Shown here: positions 49,701 through 59,032 of the stretch, in pieces
Layout: each line of letters starts with the position of its first letter
Numbering within the stretch: position 1 is the stretch's first letter
Origin: Gordionus sp. m RMFG-2023
Taxonomy: Eukaryota > Nematomorpha > Gordioida > Chordodea > Parachordodidae
Direction: 5' to 3'
DNA: 64,000 bases
Assembly (NCBI RefSeq): GCF_954871325.1
Contig: NC_088779.1
Location: forward strand, 5,644,846-5,708,845
Notes under the pieces: model-generated
Database searches by the model: none
The model's input: only the letters and a program-made list of their open reading frames with translations
Told to the model about the DNA's origin: nothing
Made by a program: the position numbers and the translations under genes

Positions 49701-52700
49701 TAAATATAAATAATGGTTTATTGTTTATTTATTTATATCGTCCATTTTTGCAATTTTCGTGAAAGGTTTGTGATTTATTTTTGCGACAAAATAATCCACG
49801 ATATTGATATTTTTATTTTATTTTTTTTTGGCCGATATATTACCAAAAAAATATATATTTATTATAATTGTAAGTTGTTTATATTGAAAACGAAAAGAAG
49901 AAAAAAAAATCATAAGATACATTTATTATCAATGTCATTTTTATATAATAAGTGATAATTAAAAGAAAATAAGAAAAATAGGTAACATCATCTTATTTTT
50001 CTTCTCATACGACTAAAATTTGTGGGTGAAATATTTTTTTAAAAAATCAGTTTATGATTAAATGTAGGCTAAAATAAAAATAAAAATTATGCTCCCGGTA
50101 TCGGTTACGTATACATATGTATCGGCATATACCTGACGGGTACAGCTAGCGGGTATAGCCACGATACCAATATTCTCTCCATAAATTTAATTTGTCGAAT
50201 CGAAGCTGACTAGTCAGGGTAATTCTAATCCATTTTTTTTACAAAAAAAATTAATTATAAAACTACCTGTCTTTCGTATTCTCCTCTGGCCCGATATACC
50301 TTCCATCCATCTACATCGAAATTATCCCTGAAAGAAAAGGCCCAAATTGGCTTTTAAGTATTTATTATTTAAAAAAAAGAAGAAAATAAACAATACGTAA
50401 TACCAAAGACCTGCTGGCCAGACCCAAAACTGTGCTGGGTTTGGTTTATAAATTTAGAAAACGGGCCGAGCCAAGTCGGGCTCAATTATTTTTTAAAAAA
50501 ATTAAGAAAGAATCATACTTTCGTTTTTTCTTAAATGAAAGAGGGAAAAGGGTGAGGGGACAAAAGAATATTAAACAGGATTCTGGATCAGATTCGGGGT
50601 TCATTCCATTTTTTTTTTAAACATTGTCTAATTTTTGGACAACCCAATCCGACATATTTCAGAACCGGGGTGAGTTTGGACTTATATTTGAAAATCGGTC
50701 GCTTTTAAATCTTTTTTTTTACCAAAATTCGGGCAGCAACACAATTTCAAATTTTTTGAACCCCGAATCATGGTCCAGAGAGCCTACTTTCCTTATAATA
50801 GACTTTTAAATCATCTATCCATGATTCTATCTAACTGTCCTTTATTCTTATCATTAATTTGTATGTTGTTGTTAATAATAGACTTGATGATGATTCAAGG
50901 GAAAGGCTAATTTGTATAATTGCTCGAAAAAATGCCGTCGCGAATGATTTTCCGGTTTGTAAGCGAATTTCAAAGTTCTCAAATCCTTATTATTTATGTT
51001 TGTCAATAATAAAACCTTGTAATCATCTATTTAAAAAAAACTTGCTTTGTTTAAATTAAAGGACCAAAATATGGGGGACATTATTTTCGTTATTAAAATG
51101 GCAGAATTTGGTTCATCTAAATCAATAAACGTGTATGGTTACGATTGGCTGATTGTTGTACCAGGTGCCATTACTAAATAAGAAAAAAAATGATACAGTG
51201 ATCTCTTATTACCCACCAATAAAGAAATACTCGTAGATTTTGTACACAAAAAATAATGGAGGCTACTTCAAATTTTCTTTTTTTTTATACTATTTTTAAA
51301 AAAAAAATATTTCGAAAACAAAATGGAGAATTTTAGAAGATTACTTTGCAATAAACTTCGATACCGTAAGAATTTTCGCCTCGGCTGGATAAATTCCCTA
51401 TTTTTTCGAGTCGGTACACCACACCCAGAGGTAAGTCTAATATGACGTCACCCTAAAATTCGTTACAAATTTGTATAAAATATAATATATATAGCATGTG
51501 AGTATATAAATAAATGTAAACATACACGTGGAAACCCGGTCATATCGAGACGGTCTAAGATGGCCGTTCTCACTTTACTAGATTTTGGCTAATTATGAAG
51601 ATATTTATTTATGTATCATTTCAATCCAAATCTTAGATACATCCAATCTCCCGAGATTCCTGTTCGGAAAGTTTAGCAACCGATCGATAGTGTTAAAAAA
51701 ATTATAAGATGTATTTATACTAAGTTGATGTCATATTCATTTAGAGCCAATCGGGCCCGTTGAAATATTTGAAAAGGTATTCCGGCCTGACCAGTAAAAA
51801 TATTTTGCGCAAGTTGTCCGACTCGTCTTGAAAATCTTTTATCCGACCTAGTCATCGGAACTAGCTGAGTCACCCTCTTATGGACATATTATATACACTA
51901 CCGGCCATAAATGACTGCCCACCCTGCATTTTTATATAAAAAATTAATAACTTAAAACTTTTTAATTTATTTGGATAAAAGCGAATTGATTAATTAATTT
52001 AAGATGTTTATACATATTTAGAAATAAAAACTTGGAATTTCTATAAGTTTTTGAAAACAACATGTCAAAAATGACCAACTTAATAAAATAGGGTTCATTA
52101 GTTATTTTCAGCAACAATTTTATGTTGCCCATTGTTTTTTTGAAGAAAGTCATTTGTCACATTATAATCTGCTTATCAATACCCATTTTTAATTATTTTA
52201 AAAAAAATTCCTATATTTTTTTTTGTTTTAAATCATTGTTTAAAGAAATTATAGTCTTTATAAATTTTAACGAACATTCGACCAAAATGATTAAAAGCTA
52301 AAAGAAATTTCTATTCCAACTAAATGCAAAATAATTAATTTACACATAACTGGTAAAAGTAATCACTGAATTGCCAGAGAATTAACCCTATCGACGAACA
52401 GTCGATTGTATACTTAAACAATAATACAATATCGAATCCAAAGAGGCCTGGAAGACCCCACAAAACAACTTTAAGCGATGATAGGTATATAGCAAGGATC
52501 AGTAAACGCAATCGACGCCTTGTCGCCTCAGAGATAGCTGCGGAAATTAATCTGACTCGGGAAAACGCGATAAGTGTCATAACTGTGAAAAGGCACCTTA
52601 GGAGCTTTGATCTTTATGATAGGGTAGCGGTCAAAAAGCCACTCTTGAGCAAAAAAAACTCAAGCGATTAGACTGGACACGAAAACATCAATTTTGGACA

Positions 52701-55700
52701 TCTGCCAACTAGTACCAGGTCTTATAGAGTGATGAGTCAAAATTGGAAATTTTCGGTTCTAAAAGAAGGCAATATATCTGCCGCTCAGCTGGAGAGCGAA
52801 TGAGCGATCACTGCATAATTCCTACAGTCAAATTCGTGGGAGGGTCTGTTATGGTGTGGGGGTGCTTTGGTGCCGGGGCAACGGGCGATATTGTCAAAAT
52901 TAAAGGAATCCTTAACAAGGAGGGATAGCGGCAAATCATTGAGGATCATGTGATTTCATCAGGAAAGCGTTTGATCGGGAATAACTTTTTATTTCAACAA
53001 GATAATGGCCCAAAGCATACATCCAGGCTATGCAAAGATTATTTACAAAATCTACAACAACACCGTATTCTCGAGTTGATGACTTGGCCATTCCAGTCTT
53101 CCGATCTCAATCCAATCGAACTTTTATGGGATCACCTTGATCGACAAGCGCGAAAAAGCCCCTAACCTCTTATTCGCACCTTTGGGAAGTATTAGAGAGA
53201 GAATGGAATAATAACTTTTGAATATTTAAAAAATCTCATCGAAAGATTACCAAAACTTTGTGCAGCAATTATTAAGAATAAAGGTTGTCATATTGATGAG
53301 ACCAAAATTTGATCTTAATTAATTGCTTATGTCTTTTATTTTTTGTAATTTTATGCAATAATATGTAAACTTATAAATAAATTTGATAAACCTATTGTGT
53401 GTTATTTATCTTATTTTAAGAAAAATGTTAAGAAAATGCAGGGTGTGCAAATAGCCGTTAGTGTATATCGCCTTATATCATTTTTTTTTAAATCCAAAGG
53501 TTTTCCTATATAGTATTCCTTATTCTCTCTATTCTTCCCATTCTTTCTTTGTTATCTAGTCCGAATTCTTTTGAATTTTTTAAAAACGATATAAACGAAT
53601 CATACGTTTTAATCGAAGAAATGAAGAGAAAAAAAATAGATTATATTTTTTTCTTTCTTCTTCTTTGATTTTGATGCGCGGTCACTTAAGATTAATTTAA
53701 ATTGTTAAATATAGGGAAGAAAAGTGACTTATCGCCTAATTTTTTTTTTAATATAAATAACGTTTTCCTCGTGGAAGTATACCGTAAAAATTACGAGACG
53801 ACAGATTATTACAAATTATATTTGAATGAATAATATTATAATTTAAAGAACGGAAACAAAAAAAATCTATTACTCAAAAATTTAGAAAGAGTCCCGGATT
53901 TCGCTTAAAAATATAAATGGTCCCGATTTGAAAAGTTCAAATTATAAAGGGTAAGGCTAGGAGCCACTATAATATACATTATAATAGATTTGGACTTTTA
54001 AAAAGTAGGAGGGGGGGGGGGGATATACTCATAATCAGTTGATTTATCAAACTTCCTATTGCTAGCCAAAGTGTATTATTTTATTTTATTTTAAATCGGG
54101 AAAACTGGGTTTGTATTAGCCCATAAATAAAATATTTGAAGTGAACTTTACCAAAAGGGCTGTGTCCTAAATTTTAAAAAAAACTATTCCAAAGTTTTAC
54201 GAATTGCACAACTTTCGCGAGTTCTGAGAGATACGAAACATGTCCCGAATCTTCGATATAATTTTGAAAAAGTTCGATGTGAATAATTTACTAATTTCTA
54301 TATTTTATATTATTTGACGATAAAACTTGAACGTATAGAAAAAGGCATATTTTATCATTTTTCTCGCAAAATTTTAATCGATAGAATGATTAAAGTTTTA
54401 AGAATCGCAAAATTTTCGCGAATTAAAAAAAAAAAAAATCATTTAGGCCAATATTTAAATTTTACATTCAAAATGGCTTATATTTTTTTTTCCGCATAAT
54501 TAGCGCAATTTAATTTAATTTAATTTTTTTTTTAAATTTAGGACATAACTTAAAATGATAGAGCATTCAGTTTATGAAAAACACCTTTCAAACATTTTTA
54601 TACTCTTTTTAAAAATAAAAATATATATAACCCAAATACAAATAATATACAACATTATTAATCGAATTATTTGAGGATTAAGGTAATCCCATGAGAACCT
54701 AAATTTGACTTCTAAATGCGATAAAATAAAAACTTAGTTCTGTGATTAAAGGCCTCAATATTAATTTTTAATATTTATTATAAAATGACGAAATCTAATA
54801 TTTTAAATATAATATATTGGATTAATTTAAACATATCCGTATCTCATATGACTTAAATATTATCATTTTTAAGTGTAAAAAAGCTCAGTTAATTTTGCTT
54901 CTATCCTATGTTTTAATGCAGTTGTTGTTAAAAGGCTCGTTTTGAGTCGATTTTTAAAAATGGCTAACTCAATATTTTAGACATAAAAATATTGCCAAAG
55001 TCTCGAGATTTCAATAATATATATCTAGACCCTTGTTCCTATTATGAACAAAATTTTTAGGCTTACGTAATATTTTTCTGGATGAAATATTGAGTTAGCC
55101 GTTTTTAAAAATCGGCTCAAAACGATCCGTTTAACAACATCATTGCATCGGCGTCAGTAGAAAGGAGCGAATAAAAAATTGCAACCTTTACAACAACAAA
55201 AAAATTGAGTTTTCCACTGAATGGGGATAGGTTCTAAATCGCTAAAAATTGGGAACTAGCGATTTTATCTCCTAGAAAATTTTTAAGGTAAATTTGAAAT
55301 TAATATTTATAGATGCTAGGGAATTAGTGTTTAATTTGAGTTTTTTAAAAAAAAAAATTACTAAAAATAGAAGAAATATTATCATATTATTATCATCCTC
55401 TATTTTTAGTATTTTTTTTAAAAAAAAAACTCAACTTAAATACAAGTGTTTACTTCCCTAACATCTATTGTTATTAAATTCAAATTTACTTTTAAAAATT
55501 TTCTAAGTGATATAAGCAAGATTCACAATTTTCAGCGATTTAGAACAGGAAACCCATTAATTTCATTTTTTTTTTTTAAATTCTTAATTATTTAACTTAT
55601 TAAATTATTATTTATAACAAGGCATAAAAAAGGTCACTTTATATTTAAAATAAATTTTATAAATATTTAGAATTATGATCACCCCGTAAAAATTATTTCA

Positions 55701-56281
55701 GATTTTAAGCGGCAATTAAATAAAAATTTAATATAAGTTATTAATTAATTTTGAAAAACTTAGGTGGGGCCCCTGGTTAGTTTTATTTTAGAAACTTCAT
55801 TTCTGTTTAAACCAGTCTAATCAGATTTTGAACTAGGAGATCCAATTCTGTTTTAGGTGGGTATCAAATCTACATATCCACTTACTTTCTATTCTGCGTG
55901 GAGAAAGCTATATAGACGACTAAACTGATTTCTGTTTAGAAATAAGAAGACAAATCAAACAAGGCCTTAAATCTGATTTTGATGCAAAGATTTCAATTTG
56001 AGCCGACTATACTACAATATTTTAATAAACCTAATAGATGCGGAGATAAAAAAAATTTCAAATAAAGTTCCACAAGGAAAACAATACAATTATGAATGAT
56101 GAAATTGGTTTTAGGCTTAAGGGTAGCATTTACGAAAAAAAAAGAATGAAGGTGAAAAGAAAACAAAACAAAACAAAATATCTAACTTTCTGGGTGGCAG
56201 TAAAGGTTAATCGGAAATTAGTAACTCCCAAAAGTCCGGTGATGCTTCCATTGAAGGGACATAAGTAATTGACAGGATGAT
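28428..56281 (-). CDS. MTMR2: MTMR2-type myotubularin phosphoinositide 3-phosphatase (spliced, N-terminus missing)
   Basis: Dephosphorylates PI3P and PI(3,5)P2 at endosomes. Exons in coding order: 56187-56281, 51345-51452, 50884-50985, 50267-50350, 48997-49071, 47874-47984, 47202-47387, 46520-46611, 45296-45389, 44461-44559, 44257-44364, 30096-30407, 29505-29690, 29180-29359, 28428-28754. All phases agree and the joined protein, about 718 residues, aligns with vertebrate MTMR2 almost without gaps: PH-GRAM domain, phosphatase domain with intact [11 protein letters not shown] (Cys and Arg of CX5R present), then a C-terminal coiled coil. One 104-codon exon adds an Asn/Ser-rich loop inside the phosphatase domain. 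The exon before 56281, which supplies one base of a split codon and the N-terminus, was not found. The 13.8-kb intron between 30407 and 44257 contains a segmental duplication and a giant foldback. Confidence 0.93.
29180..29690 (-). CDS. MTMR2: MTMR2 exons: C-terminal phosphatase domain (two exons)
   Basis: 29505-29690 encodes [37 protein letters not shown] and [11 protein letters not shown]; 29180-29359 encodes [52 protein letters not shown]. These follow MTMR2 ([28 protein letters not shown], YSLW-like [35 protein letters not shown]). Donors GTAATT and GTAAAT. Confidence 0.94.
30096..30407 (-). CDS. MTMR2: MTMR2 exon with Asn/Ser-rich insert in the phosphatase domain
   Basis: 104 codons, phase 0 at both ends. 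It begins [11 protein letters not shown], which aligns with the family's RVGHGDKNH, then runs into low complexity rich in Asn, Ser, Thr, Gln and Pro, and ends HKTGKNK before [12 protein letters not shown] of the next exon (family DADRSPVFLQF). In human these blocks are separated by only a few residues. Acceptor CCCACACAG. The donor GTCTAA is weak, but the gene also uses GTCTAT at 50883. The insert therefore sits in a surface loop near the active site. Confidence 0.72.
30919..31108. mobile_element. hAT-type MITE in duplicate A (partner of 38591)
   Basis: Left end TAGTGATGCAAAATCG, inner GAGCTGATTTTTATAACTCA and GATAAAATATTGAGTTGGCC. The right tip is eroded. The preceding CTCCTGGC is the same at the partner, so it was present before the segment duplicated. 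Confidence 0.75.
31545..31735. mobile_element. hAT-type MITE copy in duplicate A (partner of 39405)
   Basis: GCTCGGTTTAGCCGATTCTT and GATTTAGCCGAAA arms around CCAACCCTTTCTACCAACTG; the aligned copy at 39405-39600 has the same layout. Confidence 0.6.
31898..32134. mobile_element. 237-bp GC-tipped hAT-like MITE, absent from duplicate B
   Basis: Ends CAGAGACCTGCAGGCCCG and CCGGGGGTCTCTG, with CCCGG-containing inverted arms (AGGCCCGGATTTT / AAAATCCGGGCC). Flanking 8-mers ATAATAAT and AATATAAT are similar but AT-only. Duplicate B (about 39775-39800) runs through the site without it. Confidence 0.8.
32299..32815. repeat. Three tandem copies of a ~175-bp unit
   Basis: Units begin TTCGACATTTGGGGAACTTT near 32299, 32463 and 32638 and end in ATTCATGAAATTTGATTACA. 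Duplicate B has a single unit at about 40030-40195, so the amplification is private to copy A. Confidence 0.92.
34600..35580 (+). repeat. 118-bp satellite array, left arm of foldback (about 9 units)
   Basis: Each unit carries GTGACAATTGTCATAATCGT, TTTTTTGAATTTTTTTGA, GTTAAAATAAGTATTAA and TAGTGAAGATGTACCA. Unit starts are near 34602, 34718, 34837, 34957, 35076, 35194, 35312, 35432 and 35552. GACAATTGTC is itself a perfect palindrome. Confidence 0.95.
35880..37475 (-). repeat. 118-bp satellite array, right arm of foldback (about 14 units)
   Basis: Same unit in reverse orientation, GACAATTGTC (or GACAAATGTC) recurring about every 119 bases from 35918 to 37460. Neighbouring units here are more alike than units across arms (for example the pairs around 36985/37223 share AAAATTAACCATTATG), which indicates local amplification after the arms formed. 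Confidence 0.95.
38591..38797. mobile_element. hAT-type MITE in duplicate B
   Basis: TAGTGATGCAAAATC at the left and GCAATCTTGCATCACTA at the right, arms GGCTAATTCATTATTTTAAC and AAATACTGAGTTCGCCGATT. It is the most complete representative of the TAGTGATGC subfamily in the window. Confidence 0.8.
41141..43006. other. Intron sequence with one GC-richer patch
   Basis: At 42085-42190 the plus strand could encode [20 protein letters not shown], in sequence that contrasts with its AT-rich surroundings and may be a remnant of an unidentified repeat. At 42365-42560 another mixed-composition stretch is unexplained. Nothing else recognised. Confidence 0.35.
43007..43205. repeat. ~100-bp tandem duplication
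   Basis: CTTCCTAGTTCACATCCATT to CCTTCTGTCTATTCTCTAA occurs twice in direct orientation (starts near 43007 and 43109), with a few substitutions. Confidence 0.93.
44257..44364 (-). CDS. MTMR2: MTMR2 exon: post-active-site helices
   Basis: Encodes [20 protein letters not shown] and [16 protein letters not shown], matching [20 protein letters not shown]...EKEWLSFGHRF. Acceptor ATTTCAAACAG, donor CAA|GTTAGA. The next coding exon is 13.8 kb away. Confidence 0.93.
44461..44559 (-). CDS. MTMR2: MTMR2 exon: catalytic P-loop
   Basis: Encodes [20 protein letters not shown] then [12 protein letters not shown]. The CX5R signature CSDGWDR is complete, so catalysis is expected, unlike in pseudophosphatase myotubularins. 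Acceptor CACAAAAAG (weak), donor CAA|GTGCGC. Confidence 0.94.
45296..45389 (-). CDS. MTMR2: MTMR2 exon: [14 protein letters not shown] block
   Basis: Encodes [20 protein letters not shown] then [11 protein letters not shown], matching [31 protein letters not shown]. Acceptor AAATGTAG, donor AGG|GTATGC. Its 5' edge and acceptor are duplicated about 230 bases upstream in the gene (see repeat at 45367-45827). Confidence 0.92.
45367..45827. repeat. ~230-bp tandem duplication crossing an MTMR2 splice acceptor
   Basis: TTCTTGAGTCAATTTTTTCA to AAGCCAATTTTTA is present at 45369-45597 and again at 45598-45827. The first copy contains the acceptor and first 20 or so coding bases of the exon at 45296-45389; the second carries the same 20 bases and an acceptor-like AAATATAG as an orphan. 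Confidence 0.9.
45775..46012. mobile_element. hAT-type MITE copy, diverged
   Basis: GGCCGTTTAAGCCAATTTTT and AGCCGGCATTTAGCCATTAA form the arms. The middle is rearranged relative to other copies. Confidence 0.5.
46520..46611 (-). CDS. MTMR2: MTMR2 exon: GGGYES / LDIHNIHV block
   Basis: Encodes [20 protein letters not shown] and [10 protein letters not shown] plus two bases that join the next exon as Ser. Nearly identical to MTMR2 ([31 protein letters not shown]). Acceptor TTATTCAAG, donor AG|GTACTT. Confidence 0.92.
46800..47010. repeat. Degenerate ~30-bp minisatellite
   Basis: Repeats of AAATTTAGGAGAAAAAGAA / GGAAATTCCAACAAATTTA in the intron between the exons at 46520-46611 and 47202-47387, roughly seven imperfect units. 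Confidence 0.75.
47202..47387 (-). CDS. MTMR2: MTMR2 exon: early phosphatase domain
   Basis: Encodes [20 protein letters not shown], then [20 protein letters not shown] and RINAVANK, matching TITRCSQPMVG...FDARPSVNAVANK. About eight residues at the start (PRTPPRE) are extra relative to human. The exon is clearly GC-richer than its surroundings. Confidence 0.9.
47874..49071 (-). CDS. MTMR2: MTMR2 exons: linker to phosphatase domain (two exons)
   Basis: 48997-49071 encodes [20 protein letters not shown] then TYPSL; 47874-47984 encodes [12 protein letters not shown] and [12 protein letters not shown]. These are the MTMR2 blocks [23 protein letters not shown], VVP...DEEL and FRSRGRIPVLSW. Donors GTATAA and GTAAAA, both phase 0. 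Confidence 0.9.
48320..48870. other. Simple-sequence intron: G tract and pyrimidine-rich stretch
   Basis: A G tract at 48328-48339 and CTTTCTTTC-like sequence at 48640-48860, otherwise AT-rich, upstream of nothing I can identify. Confidence 0.5.
49485..49670. mobile_element. hAT-type MITE copy (TAGTGATGC subfamily)
   Basis: Starts TAGTGATGCAAAATCGCTAT, then GAGCCGATTTTTAAAAACGG, and closes with GTACATCACTA. Lies in the intron between the exons at 48997-49071 and 50267-50350. Confidence 0.7.
50267..51452 (-). CDS. MTMR2: MTMR2 exons: rest of PH-GRAM domain (three exons)
   Basis: 51345-51452 encodes [19 protein letters not shown] and [15 protein letters not shown]; 50884-50985 encodes [20 protein letters not shown] to [10 protein letters not shown]; 50267-50350 encodes [19 protein letters not shown] to GEYERQ. 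Each matches MTMR2 in length and order ([30 protein letters not shown]...GWKLY). The donor after 50884 is GTCTAT, a poor match to consensus, but the protein alignment across it is gap-free. Confidence 0.9.
51896..53463 (+). mobile_element. Tc1/mariner element copy 2 (DD38E type), in an MTMR2 intron
   Basis: 1568 bp flanked by TA on both sides, with terminal repeats CACTACCGGCCATAAATGAC and (inverted) CACTAACGGCTATTTGCACA. The plus-strand transposase carries an HTH, GRPHKT-type hook, DESKLE-like DES motif, [30 protein letters not shown] and [13 protein letters not shown]. Thirty-eight residues separate the second Asp from the Glu. Several frame breaks in the first half make it inactive, though the second half reads cleanly. 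Confidence 0.93.
53464..56186. other. MTMR2 intron sequence with one MITE
   Basis: AT-rich, G tract at 54009-54021, a near-palindromic ATTTTTTTTAAAAAAAAAAC pair around 55330-55440 (TAGAAGAAATATTATCAT arms), and the MITE at 54925-55142. No coding signal seen. Confidence 0.5.
54925..55142. mobile_element. hAT-type MITE copy, best-preserved palindrome
   Basis: Arms GTTTTGAGTCGATTTTTAAA / TTTAAAAATCGGCTCAAAAC, with GGCTAACTCAATATTTTAG and GATGAAATATTGAGTTAGCC inside and tips GTTGTTAAAAGGC / GTTTAACAAC. Confidence 0.8.
56187..56281 (-). CDS. MTMR2: MTMR2 exon: first PH-GRAM strands
   Basis: Encodes [18 protein letters not shown] and VTNFRLTF, aligning with [24 protein letters not shown]. Acceptor TATTATTAG, donor AAA|GTTAGA. 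It starts with two bases of a split codon, so an upstream exon exists. Confidence 0.88.
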
Positions 56282-56732
56282 CTAATAATATGTGCAATTT
56301 CATATTTGTTTATTTGTAAAAATATATTCATTCATTTCTAAAAAAAAATCGTCTGTTTATAAGATATTATTTGATATAACCATGTTAGAATATGGTTCTA
56401 GCTTATAAAAAAAGGCACCTGGTTTTATTGGTTTAATTCTAAATATATTTCTAAATAAGATTAGTATGTATACATATAAACTCATGTGTGTCATTAATGC
56501 CTTTTTAAATATATATTAATGGGATCGAGGCAACATATGCTATGGATTACCTTATTAATATTTAAATAAATCTTTTTTAGGAAAATCAGATCTTAAATTT
56601 TTAAAATGCACTCAAATTATTATGCTATTTTCCAAATTTAAAAAATTTATTTAGCACGTTTTATATATATAAATTATGAATTTGCTAGAAATAAATTCCA
56701 GAATATGAGTATCTACTTTAGTATTATTAAAT

Positions 56733-56895
56733 ATGCCCAATTTCGGTTAATTTTTAAACATGGCCCAATTAAAATTATAGCCAATATAATATGTAAATCA
56801 GATTTTGTTCACAGATGGCAGAAAGGTTTGGACCTCTATTTCCCAAATTTCAAGTAGGTAATATTATTTAAGTTAAAATCTTAATCGGGCCTCTT
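56733..56895. mobile_element. Partial hAT-type MITE next to microsatellite
   Basis: CAATTTCGGTTAATTTTTAA, TTTTGTTCACAGATGGCAGA and TTAAAATCTTAATCGGGCC. The expected right tip is replaced by the GAGAA array beginning at 56905. Confidence 0.55.
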
Positions 56896-56904
56896 CAAAT
56901 CTAC

Positions 56905-57333
56905 AAGAGAAGAGAAGAGAAGAGAAGAGAAGAGAAGAGAAGAGAAGAGAAGAGAAGAGAAGAGAAGAGAAGAGAAGAGAAGAGAAGAGAAGAGAAGAGA
57001 AGAGAAGAGAAGAGAAGAGAAGAGAAGAAGAAGAGAAGAGAAGAGAAGAGAAGAGAGAGAGAAGAGAAGAAGAAGAGAAGAGAAGAGAAGAGAAGAGAAG
57101 AGAAGAGAAGAGAAGAGAAGAGAGAGAGAAGAAGAAGAGAAGAGAAGAGAAGAAGAAGAAGAAGAAGAAGAGAAGAGAAGAGAAGAAGAAGAAGAAGAGA
57201 AGAGAAGAGAAGAGAAGAGAAGAAGAAGAAGAAGAGAAGAGAAGAAGAAGAAGAAGAAGAAGAAGAAGAGAAGAGAAGAGAAGAGAAGAGAAGAGAAGAG
57301 AAGAGAAGAGAAGAGAAGAGAAGAGAAGAGAAG
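56905..57333. repeat. (AGAGA/GAAGA)n microsatellite, about 430 bp
   Basis: Long purine array of AGAAG pentamers with AAG trinucleotide patches. Any long frame read through it is not a gene. Confidence 0.98.
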
Positions 57334-57734
57334 ACTCGTTTTTAAAAAAGATAAAACCATTAAAAATAAAATAATTAATTTTATTGTCCTAATAATTTAA
57401 AAACCTTGTCATTTTATACAAACTGCTTACACAAACAAATTCTTATATTATTTTATAATTTACTCTTTTAACTTCAAACTCACTTTGTGCAATAAATTCT
57501 TTACAAAATGAATATATATATTTATTTCCTTGATTGGGTATAATTTTATAAAAATTTCAAATTAATATATATGATGCTATAATATATTGTGTCTGAAAAA
57601 AATATTACATAGCTTTATAAAGTGAATAAGTGAGCACTAAACAATTTATAGATTAGTAATATAAATTAATAGATATATTTTTAGGTTATAAAATTTTCTA
57701 TTATTGAAGACTATAAGAGAAAGGCAGATTTATT
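57334..57734. other. Downstream flank of the NOPCHAP1-like gene
   Basis: AT-rich. No MTMR2 N-terminal exon was found here or up to 58.8 kb. Confidence 0.4.
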
Positions 57735-58774
57735 CTATATTACTCCACAATTCTCATTTTCATTAGATGTGTCAGAATCTTCATCATTATTATCTTCAGG
57801 ATCATTTTCATTAGATATGTCAGAATCTTCATCACTAATATCTTCAGGATATAAAATTATATCCATATCAACATAAGGCTTCTGCAAACCTTCATTATTC
57901 AAAATTATCTCTTCAGATCCAAATCCTAGTGTTGATGAATTTTCTAAAATTTCCCCATTAAAATTTAAGTCAGTTTTAATTGCATCTGGTATAATGTCAA
58001 CTATAGATTTGGTAGTTAGTGGTACAGAAGAATAATTAAGATTATCAAGGGTTTCATCAACAATCAGATGTTGTTCTTGTTTTAATAATTTATTAGAGGC
58101 TGCTAATTGAGGCAAAAATGCTTTTACTTTTGCCATAATATCATTTACATTACTTTTGGTTTTTAAAGATAAGTGACGAGATTGATGTAAAGATTTAGAT
58201 GGTAAAATTTTTTCAACATTCTTTTTGTTTAATTGTAATAAATTGCTAACTCCATATGAGCTTTCAATATCTTTATTTGTGATTTCTGATGACATAGTTG
58301 AGTGAATTATTAATTTTTTTAAACCTATTGAAGTATGATTGAATTCTAAATATTCTGTAGGAACTTTTGAAACTTCAACATCTATTTGAGTAATAACAGG
58401 CTTATTTTCCATATTATCTTTATGATCTCTGATAGAATTTTGGTAGTTGCCTTTTTGCAATGTTGGAAATTTTATAAATATTATATAAAAAGAAAATGAT
58501 ATATTAAAGAAATATCTAATTTAGACTATTCTGTCAAAATGTTGTAATATAAGACAATTAAATAATATCAATATGTAAATTATAAACAATATAAATGTAT
58601 AAATTAAATACTATGATATGTAACTTTGTATCAAATGATTTAACTTAAAAATTTATATATATTTAATAAAAAGACATAAAGTAAAGGCATTGAATAAAAA
58701 ATATATTTACTTTCACAGATGATCTTTTCTCCCTGGAAAAAATGAATTTGGCCGTTGTGATATTTGTTTTCCAT
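57735..58774 (-). CDS. NOPCHAP1: NOPCHAP1 (C12orf45)-like snoRNP assembly chaperone
   Basis: Two proposed exons, 58711-58774 and 57735-58450. The first codes MENKYHNGQIHFFQGEKIIC and ends on donor GTAAAT; its last base plus GC after acceptor CAAAAAG makes Ser in phase. The 259-residue product has the DUF4598 landmarks: NDIMAKVKAFLPQLAASNKL (human LLDQVQTFLPQMARANEKL) near residue 125, then VDMDIILYPED (human IQMDVALFE) and a long Asp/Glu/Ser tail. The human protein links NOP58 to the R2TP complex in box C/D snoRNP assembly. The N-terminal exon is less certain, because TTCATTTTTTCCAG within it could instead be an acceptor. The gene may sit inside a 5' intron of MTMR2, which is on the same strand. 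Confidence 0.65.
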
Positions 58775-59001
58775 AATAAGTTTTATGGTTTTTTAATTAT
58801 GGGTAGCATTTAAAGTGATACTAAAATTTAAAACAAAATAAATAATTTAAAGTTGTCATCTCTATTTGTTGATAATTTAAATTGACAGCTGACAAATATT
58901 GCCATATATTAACCTTATAAGAGTGCTCATTGTGAATTAAAAATAATTGTTGCAACGGCACGGCATAAATATCGTAAGTTATTTTGTAAAAATAATTAAG
59001 T
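58775..59001. promoter_or_regulatory. Possible bidirectional promoter region
   Basis: 227 bases between the NOPCHAP1-like start (minus) and a possible plus-strand first exon. Contains a GC-richer CAACGGCACGGCATAAATA. No defined TATA or initiator is assigned. Confidence 0.3.
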
Positions 59002-59032
59002 ATGTTGGGATGTTGTCCTTACTTTATTAAAG
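59002..59032 (+). CDS. Possible first exon of a divergent plus-strand gene
   Basis: ATG followed by LGCCPYFIK and a donor G|GTAATG. A possible continuation lies at 60657-60708 after acceptor GAAAAG: it reads in phase VSYVLGHENGARDLRC in a GC-richer patch, with GTATTC as donor. I do not recognise the protein. The opposite strand of that patch is also open for about 20 codons, so the call is weak. Confidence 0.25.

Noticed and set aside
56881-57360. Long minus-strand frame rich in Leu, Phe and Ser
   Set aside because: It is a read-through of the AGAAG pentamer microsatellite.
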